Source of the DNA: Blasia pusilla
Lineage: Eukaryota; Marchantiophyta; Marchantiopsida; Blasiales
Length of the DNA stretch: 64,000 bases
NCBI GenBank assembly: GCA_050084515.1
Contig: CM114271.1
Location: 10,912,001-10,976,000, forward strand
Direction of reading: 5' to 3'
The notes beneath the pieces are model-generated. The model was not told where the DNA came from. It ran no database searches and saw nothing but the letters and a program-made list of their open reading frames with translations. The translations under genes were made by a program, and so were the position numbers. Shown piece after piece: positions 19,865 to 32,199 of this stretch (the first letter of the stretch is position 1; each line of letters begins with the position of its first letter).

Positions 19865-22800
19865 CTATCTTAACAGAAGCTGTTTTTTAGAGAGAGCATC
19901 TGAAACCTCGCAAAAAAATTTCTCCACTGCTTGTAATCCTTCCTCCGGTGATCCACTCTCACCGAGAAGCCTAACCACAGCACTGCCAATAATAACACCA
20001 TCTGCACCCCAGTCGGCTATCTGTACCAGAATATTGGAAAGTAAGTGGATGATGTTAAAAAAGAAACCACTCTGCATGCAATGATTGAATCTTCTTTGTT
20101 CCACCTAAGCAAGGGTGCAATCAAGATGAAAGGTTTGGATAGAAAATTCTCTAGGTGACTACATCCTGTGGTTGCTGACATTCCCACTGTACCTGTTCTG
20201 CATGTTGAGGAGTTGAGACACCAAATCCAACTGCTACAGGTTTACTTGTTGACTGGTAAGAAAACGAACCAATGGGATCACAGTCAATACGTTTCTCTAT
20301 GACAAGTGTAAGAGTTAAAAAAATCAACACTATCACACCAAATTAACACCATATTGCTTCCTTCCAAGAGTGACAAAATGAAGAGTTCAAGCCCAGATCA
20401 GTTTCTCCCTCGAATCGTTGCCCTCAGATTTGAAAGACCGGTAACCAGACATCTTCCCCCTGACAGTGGAAGGATACACAGGAAGATGAGGAAGTAAAGA
20501 AATTCATTACTTTTTCTGCATTAGATTGGGTAAACCTAAGACAGTACCTTGGTGATGGACTCCAGAAGACCTTGAACTCGAGACTCTACTGAGTCTCGTG
20601 CTCCAGTCACACCTGTCAAACTCACCTGCACAGCATGAAATAGTATTTTTACCAGTAATATTTTTTGTCCTAAAAAATGTGACTGGATGCAATGAGGATG
20701 CATGGAGGGAGCTGAATTAAGAAGGAAATTCTTCTACTGAAAAGTTGACAGAGATGGAAGGCATGGAAATCTATTGACTTTTCCTTTCAAGGATAGTGAT
20801 GTTTTCTATTGGACATCAATAATCGAGCTTCTACTGAGAAGTTACCAGAAGTCCAATTCCAGAAAATGTCATAAATAGAGGTCATATGAGTATTGGAACT
20901 GCAGGTATTGAAAACCTGTAGGCACATTTGCAGCGATGGGCTGAATAGTTGAAAGCAGTACACAATTATGCCTTATCAACATAACATAATAACTTACCAA
21001 GTAAATAAAACCCTGGGTTGCTGACGTGATAGCCTTCATCCGTGCTGCAGGTGTTGTGGGTGTTGTCAGTAGTATCTGCACACAATAAGATGAAGAACCT
21101 GAAAGAGTGAGAGAATGCAAGGAAGAATTCGGTGCTTGATTACTCAAAGAATTACATTTAATTCTTTGAGTAATCAAGCACCCAATCACCATCATATTTC
21201 ACTTGTTTTGAAGATCTCAAATTCAAAAGGTCACATAATACTACACCAATGATCTGTCAGTAATTTGTGTGATTTCAATGAAACATTAAAGTAACTCGAA
21301 TCACTCTGGTCTTGATGTTGTTTGCTTACCAATTCAAGTCCATTTTCTGAAGTAAGTTCCCTCAACTGGTTCGTCTGCTCCAGAGGAAGATCCGGTACCA
21401 AGAGGCCTGCAAAAATATAAATCATCATAAGAATTGTCCTCCAGAGTAACATATGAAGAGACTCTGAAACTCAGCCATGTAAGCCATAAATGTGACACAA
21501 TTTGCCTTCATCAGCTCCCTACAATGTATTTTCGGACTTGCCATCAGCTAAGATACGGTCAGAAATTGTGCCACTGATCTGAAGGCGATGGGAAGCAGAG
21601 TACCACCAAACTTTTAACTGGTCACTTGAAAGGACAAAATCTGTACACTAGATACATATTGAAAGGAAAATGAGCAGCCAAAGGTAAGGGACAGCAGTAG
21701 CAAAGGAGAGTAAATAGGTGAGGCTTCTGTATCAACACAAGGGAAGATCAATGGAAGGAAGAAAGGGTGGCTGAAAAAAAATGGAATCCGGCTGATAAAG
21801 TAGGGCAGTCAATTGCTCGGCAGTAGAAACCATGATAGGGGCAGGTACAGGTAAGGAAGACTATGAAGTAGAAGGGCCATAAAGAGGCAAGAATGAAAGA
21901 AGGAAAGGAAAGCAAAAGAATAAACAAGACACAAAAACAAGTCCAAAGGGTCACCTGCTACTCCTGCTGCCTTAATCTGCTCCACGAACTTCTCCTGACC
22001 ACGCTTCAGTAGTTGATTGTAATATACGAAAACTACAATTGGGGCCTTCACATGTGGCCCTATCTGGATGACAAGGATGGTTAATGTCAAACGCTATTAA
22101 CCTTCAAATGCTATCTACAAGAGATGGAACTACAACTGTAGCAACAAGTGATGGTAAGCTTAATACACAGGTTTGCTATAAAATCTGCAGTCATATTGTG
22201 ATGGATTGGCGTCTAACTGTACCTCATGCATCAGCAGCAACACGTTATCCAAATTGGTGCCTGCTAAGAGGGATCTGGACGCAGCTGCCTGCAGAAGAAG
22301 AATAGGGAGAGAAGTGAGTGAGACGCCCTTATGATTAATATCTTTGTTACAGTACATCAAGTGTGGAAGAAACTTCTCAATACAACATTTCACAACCAAG
22401 AAACACAGCTGCTAGGAGCAGGAAATCTCGCCTGTATGACGGGACCATCTGCTAATGGATCCGAGTAAGGAACTCCAAGTTCAATTATATCCGCTCCTAG
22501 TGCATCCAATAACTTCACAGCTTTCGCAGTGGTCTCCAGATTTGGATCGCCAGCGGTCAGATAGGGTATCAATGCCACCTGGAGACCCGATGAATCTTGT
22601 CAAAACAAGGTACCATCATGGGCACCGAAGTTCAAATTCTTAAACCCTAACAAGCTGGGAAAAAAAGGACTTTAGCGCTAGAGATAAGTCACAGCAAACT
22701 CCAGGATTCAACTTGGACCTTGGGAAGGGAAAATAGCCCATTAGCTGCTCGAAGAAAATAGTGACGATTAGAAAGAATCCCTCCACAGAAATAAAAGGAT

Positions 22801-23501
22801 TGAAACATGACAGGAATACTAAGAACGACGTTAAGGCAGAAAGAGGCACCTCTTCTAAAAACCCATAGTTGAACAGAGGTAAAAAAGACAAGATGGAGAG
22901 TCATGAACACGGTATGAATTCCTTGAAGTCGCGGGGATAGGCAGTCGTAGCAGGAGACGAATAAGAGGAAAGGAGGAAGTCGGGAAAAAGAGACAGTGAA
23001 GAACATCAAAAGCATTCAGAACGCTAGGAATTTGAATCCCATTAAGTTACGGGATTAGCCGTGGTAAAAAGATACCAAAAAAAGGAGAGGATGAGGTCAG
23101 AAACAAGAGATGGTGAAGAATACCAAAAGGATTCTCAACACTGGGAATTGAAAAAAGACAGAATACGCCGTTGGGCAACTACGCTAAGAATGCAGGTGAC
23201 ATAACTAACGCTGAGTATCCGCCATTCACACCTTACGCCGCTTCTTCAGTTCTTGGAATAATTCCTCAATCTTCCCTCGGCCATTAACAGAGACAGAAGC
23301 CGCAGACCTCGCATTTCCACCAGATTTCAATCCGAACTTGGGATAACTCCATCGCCTCACCAAACCCGGACTCCTCTTTACCTCGCCAGTGCTCCATTCC
23401 TCAAACTCCGTATGCCTCGTGAAACGATAGCTCGGCTGTACAGGTGACGGGAAATTCGTTCGTTGCCGCGAGCAAGGAATCACGGGAGCCAGGCTCGCCA
23501 T
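19865..23501 (-). CDS. TSA1: Tryptophan synthase alpha subunit, plastid-targeted (nuclear gene, nine exons)
   Basis: The alpha subunit cleaves indole-3-glycerol phosphate to indole and glyceraldehyde-3-phosphate in the plastid and passes indole to the beta subunit. Exons: 23,501-23,232; 22,578-22,432; 22,288-22,223; 22,063-21,955; 21,406-21,330; 21,075-20,998; 20,625-20,548; 20,252-20,193; 20,020-19,865. Joined, they give 1,041 nt, 346 residues plus stop, with no internal stop. The first ~65 residues are Ser/Arg-rich, like a transit peptide. Landmarks are [28 protein letters not shown] (catalytic Glu and Asp), [61 protein letters not shown] and [12 protein letters not shown]. All introns are GT-AG except intron 2 (22,431-22,289), which starts GC. 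This is the only intact host gene in the window. Confidence 0.96.
21131..21182. repeat. Perfect 24-bp inverted repeat with 4-base loop in intron 5 of the tryptophan synthase gene
   Basis: The arms 21,131-21,154 (GGTGCTTGATTACTCAAAG then AATTA) and 21,159-21,182 are perfect reverse complements around CATT. The repeat sits within the intron 21,329-21,076. It would fold as a 24-bp stem in the pre-mRNA. Confidence 0.9.
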
Positions 23502-23756
23502 ACGGACAGCACTTCCTAACCCTACGGTTTGTAGTAGACTCAAACAATGCTTACTCCTCTTCGCCGAATCCCCTTGACAGGCCGGGCCGCGAATTGCTGG
23601 ACAACGACGGTCCAGTCCGAACAGGCCTCTCACTCCATCATTCTTCGCAACGCATGCTTTTTGGGAATGTTTCGCTTCCGTTTCGGATGTGGGGGGGGGA
23701 GCCCGACATTGCAACCCGAGATGCCGTTCGGAATCCCTTCCCTGTACGTTTCCGTG

Positions 23757-23778
23757 CTCCGGCGCCGGCGCCGGCGTC
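23757..23778. promoter_or_regulatory. GC-rich block upstream of the tryptophan synthase gene
   Basis: CTCCGGCGCCGGCGCCGGCG lies about 260 bp upstream of the chosen ATG. The 23,502-23,860 region is GC-richer than its surroundings and stays open on the minus strand, as a 5' leader/promoter region could. No TATA box could be assigned. Confidence 0.35.
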
Positions 23779-23859
23779 AAAATAATCGCCTGCCAGACCG
23801 GACTGCAGGTCACCGGGATTTTCTTTTTAAATCTCAATAATGGAAAATCCATAAGAAAT

Positions 23860-24620
23860 TTATAAAAAGGGACTCACAATATGTGAAGGTCATAACTAGC
23901 CCGGAATAGAAAAGGGGGCATCGCCTATCGACTAAACTCACCAAGAGGAGAGACAATAGCACCAACATCTAGAGAGAGGTGACTACCACTACGAGGGAGT
24001 CTCCTTGAGAGGCTCCCATGTGCACCTCTCTCTCTACACATGGGAGCCACTCTCGCGAGCAATACTGAACATGATATCCTGCACATCATCGTGAGTGGCA
24101 ATCCTTTCATCCCTAACTGGAAAACGTTCTAAATGCACATCAAGTGGATCCAGACTCTAGAGACACTCACAATATGTTGTACCAACCACTGATGGTTGGG
24201 GAAGGCCCAATCGAAACCGCATGGTTGTGGTGTAGATAAGTGGTGCGATACGGAAAGTGGGATGAGGGGACGAGCCTCCACCCATTAGCCTACCCCCTTT
24301 CCGGATATCACAGCTTGTAGGATAGATCGGCAAGATCTAGTTGAGTGCCTTCGAGGATAGTGAAGGACATCCTCAAGAGGTCAAGAATGACTTGTTGAAG
24401 CCACGGATAATTTGAGAGAGCAGGTTTTCCCTTCGTTTTGGCTCATTTGGAGCCATATAGAAAAAAAAATTACTATTTCGAGTAAGTTACAATTTTCAAC
24501 ATACTTGACTTTCCACTTTGGAAAGTTGACGTTGACCACCTAGAATAGGTTAAGAGCCAAGGAGGTGACCTACGAGCATATGTTACCATGGAGAGAGCTT
24601 GGGGAGAGGTAAGGGGGGTA
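23860..24620. repeat. Dispersed-repeat region, including inverted match to 15,770-16,060
   Basis: From about 24,390 to 24,620 the reverse complement matches 15,770-16,060 (shared CGTAGGTCACCTCCTTGGCT and CCTGCTCTCTCA). A 12-bp-arm hairpin (GGCTCCCATGTG / CACATGGGAGCC) lies at 24,011-24,048. No coding sequence was seen. Confidence 0.65.
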
Positions 24621-24621
24621 T

Positions 24622-24624
<3 letters not shown>

Positions 24625-24684
<60 letters not shown>
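24625..24684. repeat. (GA)n microsatellite
   Basis: A near-perfect GA run of about 60 bases, interrupted once by AAAG near 24,677. It lies inside the dispersed repeat shared with 15.8 kb, where the equivalent position has only a short CTCTCTCTC tract. The expansion is therefore specific to this copy. Confidence 0.95.
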
Positions 24685-24685
<1 letters not shown>

Positions 24686-24798
24686 CTTGGGAGCTCATTC
24701 TCTCTTTGTTGAACCTCTTGGCATGAGGCGGTGGAGTTATGGTCCTCTTTGCCTTGTGTCTGTAACTCAAGCCTATCATTAGAAGAATGGGTTTGGTT

Positions 24799-24990
<192 letters not shown>

Positions 24991-25599
24991 ATTAATGTAT
25001 GAATAAATAAATAAATTTATTGTCCACGGGGACCCCATAGGGCCATGGGACTTAGTTTTGAGTGTTAACAACAATTTTGGAGAGAGAACAAGCACCATTA
25101 AGGGCCTAAGATATCCTCTGAGCCAGGTGTTTTTCCCTAGTCTTCACACAACCATGCAAGAATTTAGCAATCTAAATCTCATTCTGCCTAGTCATGACTT
25201 CAAAGACCTTGAGAGTCGGGTGAGCAAAGAGATCCGGGAAGTCAAGCCTAACATGACTGTGAAAAGTGCACTCAAATAGGTAATGATGTTCATCATCAAT
25301 GAGCCCCAAGTTGCAAAATCTACAAAATCTGTCCTCCCTTTTCTTCTATGAGAATTTCCTTTCTCAATCTCAAGGTCAATAGAGCCACATTTGAATCTTG
25401 CTAATGTATGACGTAACTTAGTGGGAATGGGGGTAGAGATGTAAGAGGCTTATTGCATGGATCTACATGTGTTCATGAGGGTGTGGTAGCGCCTCATTCT
25501 TTCTCCATTTTTTTGAGATGCATTCACCCCGCTTTCCCATAGATGTTGGTGTTGGCCCTAGTTGATGGAAATGTAATTACTATGTAACTGTTCAGCCAT
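24991..25599. other. Stretch without a recognised feature
   Basis: I found no gene, splice pattern or element terminus. It lies between the microsatellite and the leader/LTR of the Ty3-like family and may be more of the dispersed repeat that contains the microsatellites. Confidence 0.4.
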
Positions 25600-27340
25600 G
25601 TCCTGGTCCGTGGTGTCACATTTGAGAAGCCGATAGGCCGAGATCTATCGTGGATAGGGCATAGGATCCAGCGGACTGTCTTGAGTGTAACTTTGTCCTG
25701 GAGTGTCGGATGAGGTTGAGGATAGGTCCGTTGTGTCAAGAATGTCGTTTTTGACAACTTTCTTGTAGAGGTCTTTCACAGCCGGATGACTTGTTGAGCA
25801 GGTCACCTGCCCTTGGTAACCTGTGCGTGCAGGTTGCTAGAAGGATAGTTATTTTTAGGGGAAGAGCCTTTTGGCTCTTCCCATCCCTATATAAGGGAGG
25901 AAGATGGCTTTCCCAAGCCACCTTTCTCATGTTGGGTCGTTGGAGTACCATTCTTGCTCGTGTGTGTGAGTTAGGATTAGGTGCTAGCGTATGGATTACT
26001 TGATAGCATATGGTGGACGAGGCTCGATATGCCGATGTAGATTGAGGAGTGGAGTTTTAGGCCGGGTGTGCCGTTTTTACTTCTCTTTACATGAGAAAGA
26101 TGTTAGGGGGCTGGTGGGAATTCGTTGTTTGCAGGTAGGCAAGCGAGTTGCCTTGGTGGGTAGCGCTAGAGACACTGGTTGGCATTTTGTTGTCGTTTTG
26201 TTGTTCGAAAGGCCATGCGCGGAAGCGCTGTCCATTTTTCTTTGATTTCTGTATTGTAAGTTGAGGGACAGTGGCTAGGCATAGCGTAGAGTGGGGCGGC
26301 AAGTGTATTGATGAGAGTAACTAGAGAAGGAGGAGAGAAGTGTGAAACATGACTTGCAGCCACCAGGGGGTTGTCAAGTAAAGGCGGCCAGGCTAGGACG
26401 TAGCCGCCTAGGGCTAGGTTAGGTCAAAGACGGAAGAAGGCAGGGCGCGGCACAGTATGTCGGGAGCCTAGGGTTGAGAGTCAGAGTCAGGCCCGAGAGC
26501 CTGGGAGGTAGCGAGGCCAAAGCATAGGGCGGCAAGCCGTGGGCCTTGGCCGAGCACCCCCCCCCCTCCTTTTCCGGACGTAGTCGGCGTCTTCCTCAGG
26601 ATGTAGTAGGCGCCCAATCTAGTCGGCATCTAGACGTGGTAAGGGCAGACATGGTAGGTCGGGCTGACATGGTAGGCAAGGTGGATGTGGTAGAGCGAGG
26701 GACTGAGATGTGGTTGAGGTGAGTTATGTAGTGGGAGAGCGTTGTTGAGACTTGGTGTTTCACGAGCATGGTGGGATTCGCGACGAGAGTTGGGCAGTTA
26801 TTACAAGTCGATTGGGGATCGACGCAGTAGTTCTTCATCGAGTATGGGTGCGAGGGTTGTGATAGAGACACACATACCGATGCTGATGGGAGGTTTAACG
26901 TGTTGGTCGAAGAGAGTGTCGTGTTGCGGAGGTTGCCGCACCATATGGAGGAGTGCGTGTTGACAGTGCCGTAGGTTGGAGGGCATGATCAAGTTACCCA
27001 TTCAAGTCCCTTTTCACTCACTTATCTTATGTGATTGAGAGTGCTGGGTATCGGGTAGTTGCTGGGCTAGATGGGTGTAGCAATGGTGTTGAGTGTAGTC
27101 TCCATGCATGTGTAGCATGTTTATGGATATACGACAGTTGCCGAGTAGGGATCACGTGTATGACCCGAGAGTGTCGGTAGTTTAAGTGAGTTAGTTGGGA
27201 GGCTCATGGTGAGCTTGAGTGTTGAATGTGCATGAGGCCCGGTGTGTTGTCACGAGATTACCATTAGCGTAGGTGAGCTAGTGAGGAATGTGGGAGACTC
27301 TTGGTGAGTCTGAGTGCTTGAGCGGGTAAGACAGGGTTGT
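25600..27340 (+). mobile_element. Ty3-like family LTR and leader
   Basis: This is noncoding sequence found again, inverted, at 32,200-34,000, 49,451-50,215 and 63,079-64,000. It has GAAGAGCC-TTTT-GGCTCTTC (25,861-25,880, a stem-loop), then TATATAAGG (25,888-25,896), AGATGGCTTTCCC, and further down GGAGGGCATGATCAAGTTA, just before the gag region. The TATA and stem-loop suggest the U3/R part of an LTR. The exact LTR ends and PBS could not be placed. Confidence 0.6.
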
Positions 27341-27347
27341 TATCACG

Positions 27348-28984
27348 GTGTTCTTCGTGGGTTCGAAAGAACGGGGTAGCGCGAGCAGTAGTAGTGGTGT
27401 GACAGAGAGTGGAGTGAGATATCAAGGGGTTACGAGTGAGGAGCTACCTCGACTTCCATCCGTGGCTAGATTGTCATCATTGGACAGTGGGTATGGTGAC
27501 CAGATCTCAGACGAAGGCAGTGTCACTTGGCAAGAGATGGACAACATGGGCCATCGGGGCATGCGTCGTTTCTCGGGTGTAGTGGGCACCATCAACTTAG
27601 ATGACTTCATCTAGGAGTTCGTCACGTGGTGTGATTTCCAGGAGATACAGACCTCGACACGGTTCAACTCTTTCATGGCATGGAAGGGGTTGTTCCATCA
27701 CTTGGAGGGTCCTCCAATGGATGATTACATGGAGTTTTGATCGCTATATTCAATAGAGATTGATGCATGGAGGATGTATTGGGCTCTAAGATATGTGTGC
27801 ACTAGTGGTGGCGAGGTATATGATGGTATCGTGAGAGGAGAAAGACCCACACCATCAGCCCAGAGACTAAATGGAGAGGAGCGCAGTGAGACAGGCAATG
27901 TGGCAGAGACCTTTGGTGGTCGAGGCCCACCCAACTTCAGTTCCACAGTGGAGTTCTTCTGACAGTTAGGGAACATCCACCAAGGCGTACGCATCGACAA
28001 GCCGAGGAGTCTACATGATTTTCAGCGACGATTGGGTGAGAGTTTGAGAAAGGTATTCACGCGCATGGGGAGGCTGATCATTGCTACTTATGGAGTGACT
28101 GAGGCGTAGTCAATCCAGTATTGGTAGGGGGTTCTTGACTGAGAACTACATAGGAGAGTCTGAGATGTAGTGTTGATTCACACGGCGAAGCCCACATTGA
28201 AGGTGGTCTTCGAGTTATCTGAGCATATTGAGCTCAACATGATTGAAGATCAGGTAGTGACCATTGGATTTTCTTGAGAGTCGACGGGTCCATGCGCGAC
28301 GGTGATCCCACAGGTGCCACAGCGAGCACTAGTACCATGGGAGTGGGCCAGTGTGCCAAGAGAGCAGGGCGGGTACCGTGAGCCTATGAGGCAACGATCC
28401 ATGCCTACATATGTTGCCTAGCATGGACCGATGTTGTCTTGTTGGACGTGTGGAGGGGCCCATAGGTAGAGAGACTGCCCATAGCATGGGAGAGGACCAC
28501 GAGCGCCTCCGATTGTTCACGAGCCACAAGAGGATGGCCCCACCACAATATCACTGTGACTATTGCCACAGATATGATCACACTAGGGATAGATGTTTTG
28601 ACCTTCATCGAGAGGCACACCCAAAGGTAGGCTGAGGGACTAGGGGCAATTGTCGAGGAGGAGGTCAAGGAGTTCTTGCTAGACGTGGTGGTAGAGGACC
28701 ACCACTTGCCAAAGGAGATAGAGCAACGCTTCTCTCGGGCATCAATCAGTTGGAGCAGAGGATTGTTGTCATGATGATGATGCAGCTCAAGGAAGGCAGA
28801 GAGCCGAGAGTAGCTAGTGTGGTTCCAACTTCCACCTCTTACCATCACCCAAGTGAGGATCGTGCTAGTATGGGGTTTATGTGTAGTGCAGCTCCTATTG
28901 AGGCTACTGCGGTGGTGACTCGGGATGTTGCGAGAGGCACTGAGCTTTCGAGAGGTGAAGTTGAGATTGATCCACCGGAGGGGT
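27348..28984 (+). pseudogene. Ty3-like gag with CCHC zinc knuckle
   Basis: The gag core reads FSGVVGTINLDDF, FVTWCDFQ, FMAWKGLFHHLEGPPMDDY across in-frame stops. Conserved segments follow (GRGPPNFSSTVEFF, VFELSEHIELNMIE) and a knuckle CDYCHRYDHTRDRC (CX2CX4HX4C) at about 28,555-28,600, preceded by a partial CWTCGG finger. The same core is found at 46,363-47,406 (best preserved) and on the minus strand at 30,850-32,100. The knuckle should bind element RNA in the virus-like particle. The copy ends abruptly at 28,984 in the linker region, where inverted 3'-LTR-like sequence of another copy begins. Confidence 0.75.
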
Positions 28985-29131
28985 ATGGTGTGCATACACA
29001 TTGCTATACAACCCACATCGCTGGTCACATCTACATACCACACAACACCAATCTTTCCGAACATACGGTAGATCCACACATAAATGAAACATACTCACGC
29101 ATATACAATGGGACCGCACAACCATCCCCTA
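28985..29131 (-). other. Polypurine tract and start of 3' LTR of the minus-strand Ty3-like copy
   Basis: On the minus strand GGAGTTAGGATCCAACTC and AGCTAGGGGATGGT lead to a TG at 29,120 (TGTGCGGTCCCATTG). The same order (GGAGTTGGGAGGATCCAACT, tract, TGT) occurs at 16,686-16,724. Confidence 0.55.
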
Positions 29132-32100
29132 GCTGGGAGTTGGATCCTAACTCCAAATAGCACTCACATATGTACTTGATAAGATCTCTTATCTATCCTA
29201 TACACATCTAGCACCATCGGTGTCGTCATCCCCGCAACACTCCCTTACTATAGCAACCCGCCGTGTTGATCCCTCCAAAGAGATCTGACACTCTCATACC
29301 CCGCTCCAACATAGGCACGGCTCTATGCGTGCCTCATGAGCTCATCTGCAGTCCACGCATCTCAACGCTTGTCTCCAACAACAATTAACCAACCCTGCAC
29401 CATGGGAAGAGACATCCATCCTGGCATGTCTCTCCGTGGGACTATCCGCTACGGAAATGTCCTCTGCATGTGTGCTCATGTTCCCAAACCCTCATGATCA
29501 GCTAACACCACCTATGAATATTGCCAACGTGGTCACCATATCCTCACGTGGTCGACCACCACTACTCCCTGCAAACAACATCGGTAGATGGCTCACCCAT
29601 CCATCACCTGATGGCTACCCTGGCCGATAAGAAATTGTCTCCTCCCAAAAATCCAGAATGAAACCTAGAGGATACAACATCGTATTCCCTACCAATACAT
29701 CATACAACTCTGCCGATGTTGTAATTTCCCGGGTGCGCACCACCGCACTTTCTCTCTCATGCTCTAGTTGGAGTCTAATCACTAACTCATGCCGGGTCAT
29801 GATCTGCGTGGATGATACGCCCCCAATAGAGGTCTGTATCTGAAAGGGGCAACGCTTGATGTTGCCTTTCCATAATCCCAACGCCAAACGCGCCGCCTTC
29901 CCTAATATCAAGGGCTGCGCTCCCAAATCAAGTAGGACGCGCTGCGGGTGGTACACCTATGGGACTAACCAAGCAAAACACTCTTGCTCGGTTATCCCAC
30001 AACACCACACCTTGTGTGATCATGGCTTGCTCAATGGCCGGTGAAGCTGGCATGTCTACCACCTTCGCCGCCACCGCATGCCATGACTTAGTGGGGGACG
30101 TCTCAAGCTCCTGCTCTAAGGGCAAGTCCACCACCTCCTCAACTATCTTTGAATGAGAGGCAATCACCTCTCCATGCTGACATAACGTGGCGGCCAGCCG
30201 GAACACCTCCGCTGGTCCAACTCTTAACGTCGCCAACTTCATGGCGGAAAACAACGGAGCGTGGGTTACCCTAGTGGCCACCTCCAACAACATGGTCGAC
30301 ACTGGGTCCTCCCCAACCGGCATAGGAGTCATCTCTCCAACTCCTTATGACACTGAAGCAAATGTCCCACCTGTGGGTACTACCGGTTGTCGAGGCACCA
30401 TCGACGGTGTATGTAGTGCCTTCGACAATGTGAACAACTAGGAAACCCTGGCTTACCGCTAATCAGTTCCCTCCTGTGGGTCAATCTCAACCCCACCTCT
30501 TGATGGCTCGGTTACTCTCGCAGCACCCCGAGTCACCACCGCAGCAGCCTCAACTTGAGCCGCACTACACATAAATCCCATCCCCGCAGAATCCTCACCA
30601 GCATCGTGGTACGATGTGGAGGCTGGCACCACACTAGCTACTCTTAACTCTGGGCCTGCCTATAGCTGTATCATCGTCATGGCAGCAATCCTTTGCTCCA
30701 ACAGATCAATGCGTGTAAGGAGCATTGCATTGGGTGCACGTCCTCCATCTCCTCTGACTGGTGATGGCATTCTTCCACCACGATCACCCACCACTCGATC
30801 TCCACCAACTCTCTCGCCCCCAAGTCCTCTACCTACCTCTGGACATACCTCATGGCAAAGATCGTAACACCTATCCCCAGTGTGACCATATTGGTGACAA
30901 TGATCACACTGCAACTGTGGTGGGGCCGTCCTCTATGCTCCTAAGCAATTAGAGGCATGAGTGGCCCTCTCCCATGCTGTGGGCAGTCCCTCTGCCCATG
31001 TGACCCACCACATGTCCAACAATCCAACCATGGTCCCTGTTGGGAAACATATGTCGGTACAGGCCGTTGCCTCGTCGGCTCACGATACTCAACCTGCTCT
31101 CTAGGCCCACCGGCCTGCTCCTGTGGTATTGGTGCATGCGGGGATACATGTGGGTCTACTCCTACTCGTCAACCCATCGAATCCCGTGAAAATCCCGTGG
31201 TCACCACATGCTCCTCACTCATGTTGAGCTCTACCCGCTCAGAAAACTTGAAGACCACCTTCAATGTGGGCTTCGCCATGTGAAGCAACATTGCATACCA
31301 AATTCTCCTTCGTAGCTCCTCATCCAGCACCCCGTACCAATACTGCACTAACTATGCCTCATTCATCCCATATGTGGCAATGATCAGTATTCGCATGTTC
31401 GTGAATGCCTCCCTCAGATTCTCACTCAATCTCCGCTGAAAATCCTGTAGACTCTTCAGCTTGTCGGTCCGCACACCTTGATACCTCCTCCCCAATTGTC
31501 AGAAGAACTCCACTGTAGGACTAAAACTCGGTGGTCCTCTACCATGAGAAGTCTTTGCCACCTCACCACTCTCACTGCCATCCTCTCCATCTAGTCCCCG
31601 GGCTGATGGTGAAGGTCTTTCCGCTCTCACTATCCCATCATACGCCTAGCGGCCACTAGTGGACACATACCCTGGATCCCAACACACCCTCCAGACATCG
31701 ATCTCTATAGAGTATAGAGATCAGAATTCCATGTAGTCATCCATCGGTGGACCCTCCAAGAGGTGGAACAACCCCTTCCATGCCATAAAAGGGTTGAACC
31801 GCGTAGGGGTCCGTTTCTCTTGGAAGTCGCACCATGTGTCGAACTCCTAGATGAAATTGTCAAGATCTATGATGCCTACCGCACCCGAGAAATGATGTAT
31901 GCCCTAATGGCCCATGTTGTCCATCTCTCCCCACGTGACACTGTCTCTGTTTGCGATCTCGTCACCAGACCCGTTGTCTAGTGATGAAGATCCAGCCACG
32001 GACGGGAGTCAGGGTGGTTCCTCACTAGAAACCCCTCGATACCTCACACCACTCCATATCACTCCACTACCACTACTCGTACTACCCCGTTCTTCCGAAC

Positions 32101-32199
32101 CCTGGAAGAACGCCGTGATGATAACCTTGTCTCACCTGCTCAAGCACTCAGACTCACCAAGAGTCTCCCACACTCCTCACTAGCTCACCTACGGTAATG
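29132..32199 (-). pseudogene. Internally deleted Ty3-like copy: gag, protease and first methyltransferase motif
   Basis: Minus-strand order: gag core (about 32,100-31,200; PTVEFF, FKFSERVELNMSEEH), knuckle CDHCHQYGHTGDRC (30,912-30,870), linker (30,332-29,980; LFSAMKLATLRVGPAEVFRL), aspartic protease (29,970-29,615; YHPQRVLLDLGAQPLILG, YDVLVGNTMLYPLGFILDF), spacer, then RVSDLFGGINTAG at about 29,285-29,245. That last piece resembles motif I of the C5-methyltransferase in the 35 kb copy. Right after it come the polypurine tract and LTR start, so the rest of pol is deleted. The protease has DLGA where DTGA/DSGA is usual, so its catalytic triplet is altered. Many stops interrupt the frame. Confidence 0.7.

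Noticed and set aside
23502-23852. Upstream in-frame Met at 23,852 as start of tryptophan synthase alpha
   Set aside because: It would give an implausibly long (~180 residue) leader with no transit-peptide character at its start. The ATG at 23,501 gives a normal-sized plastid precursor.
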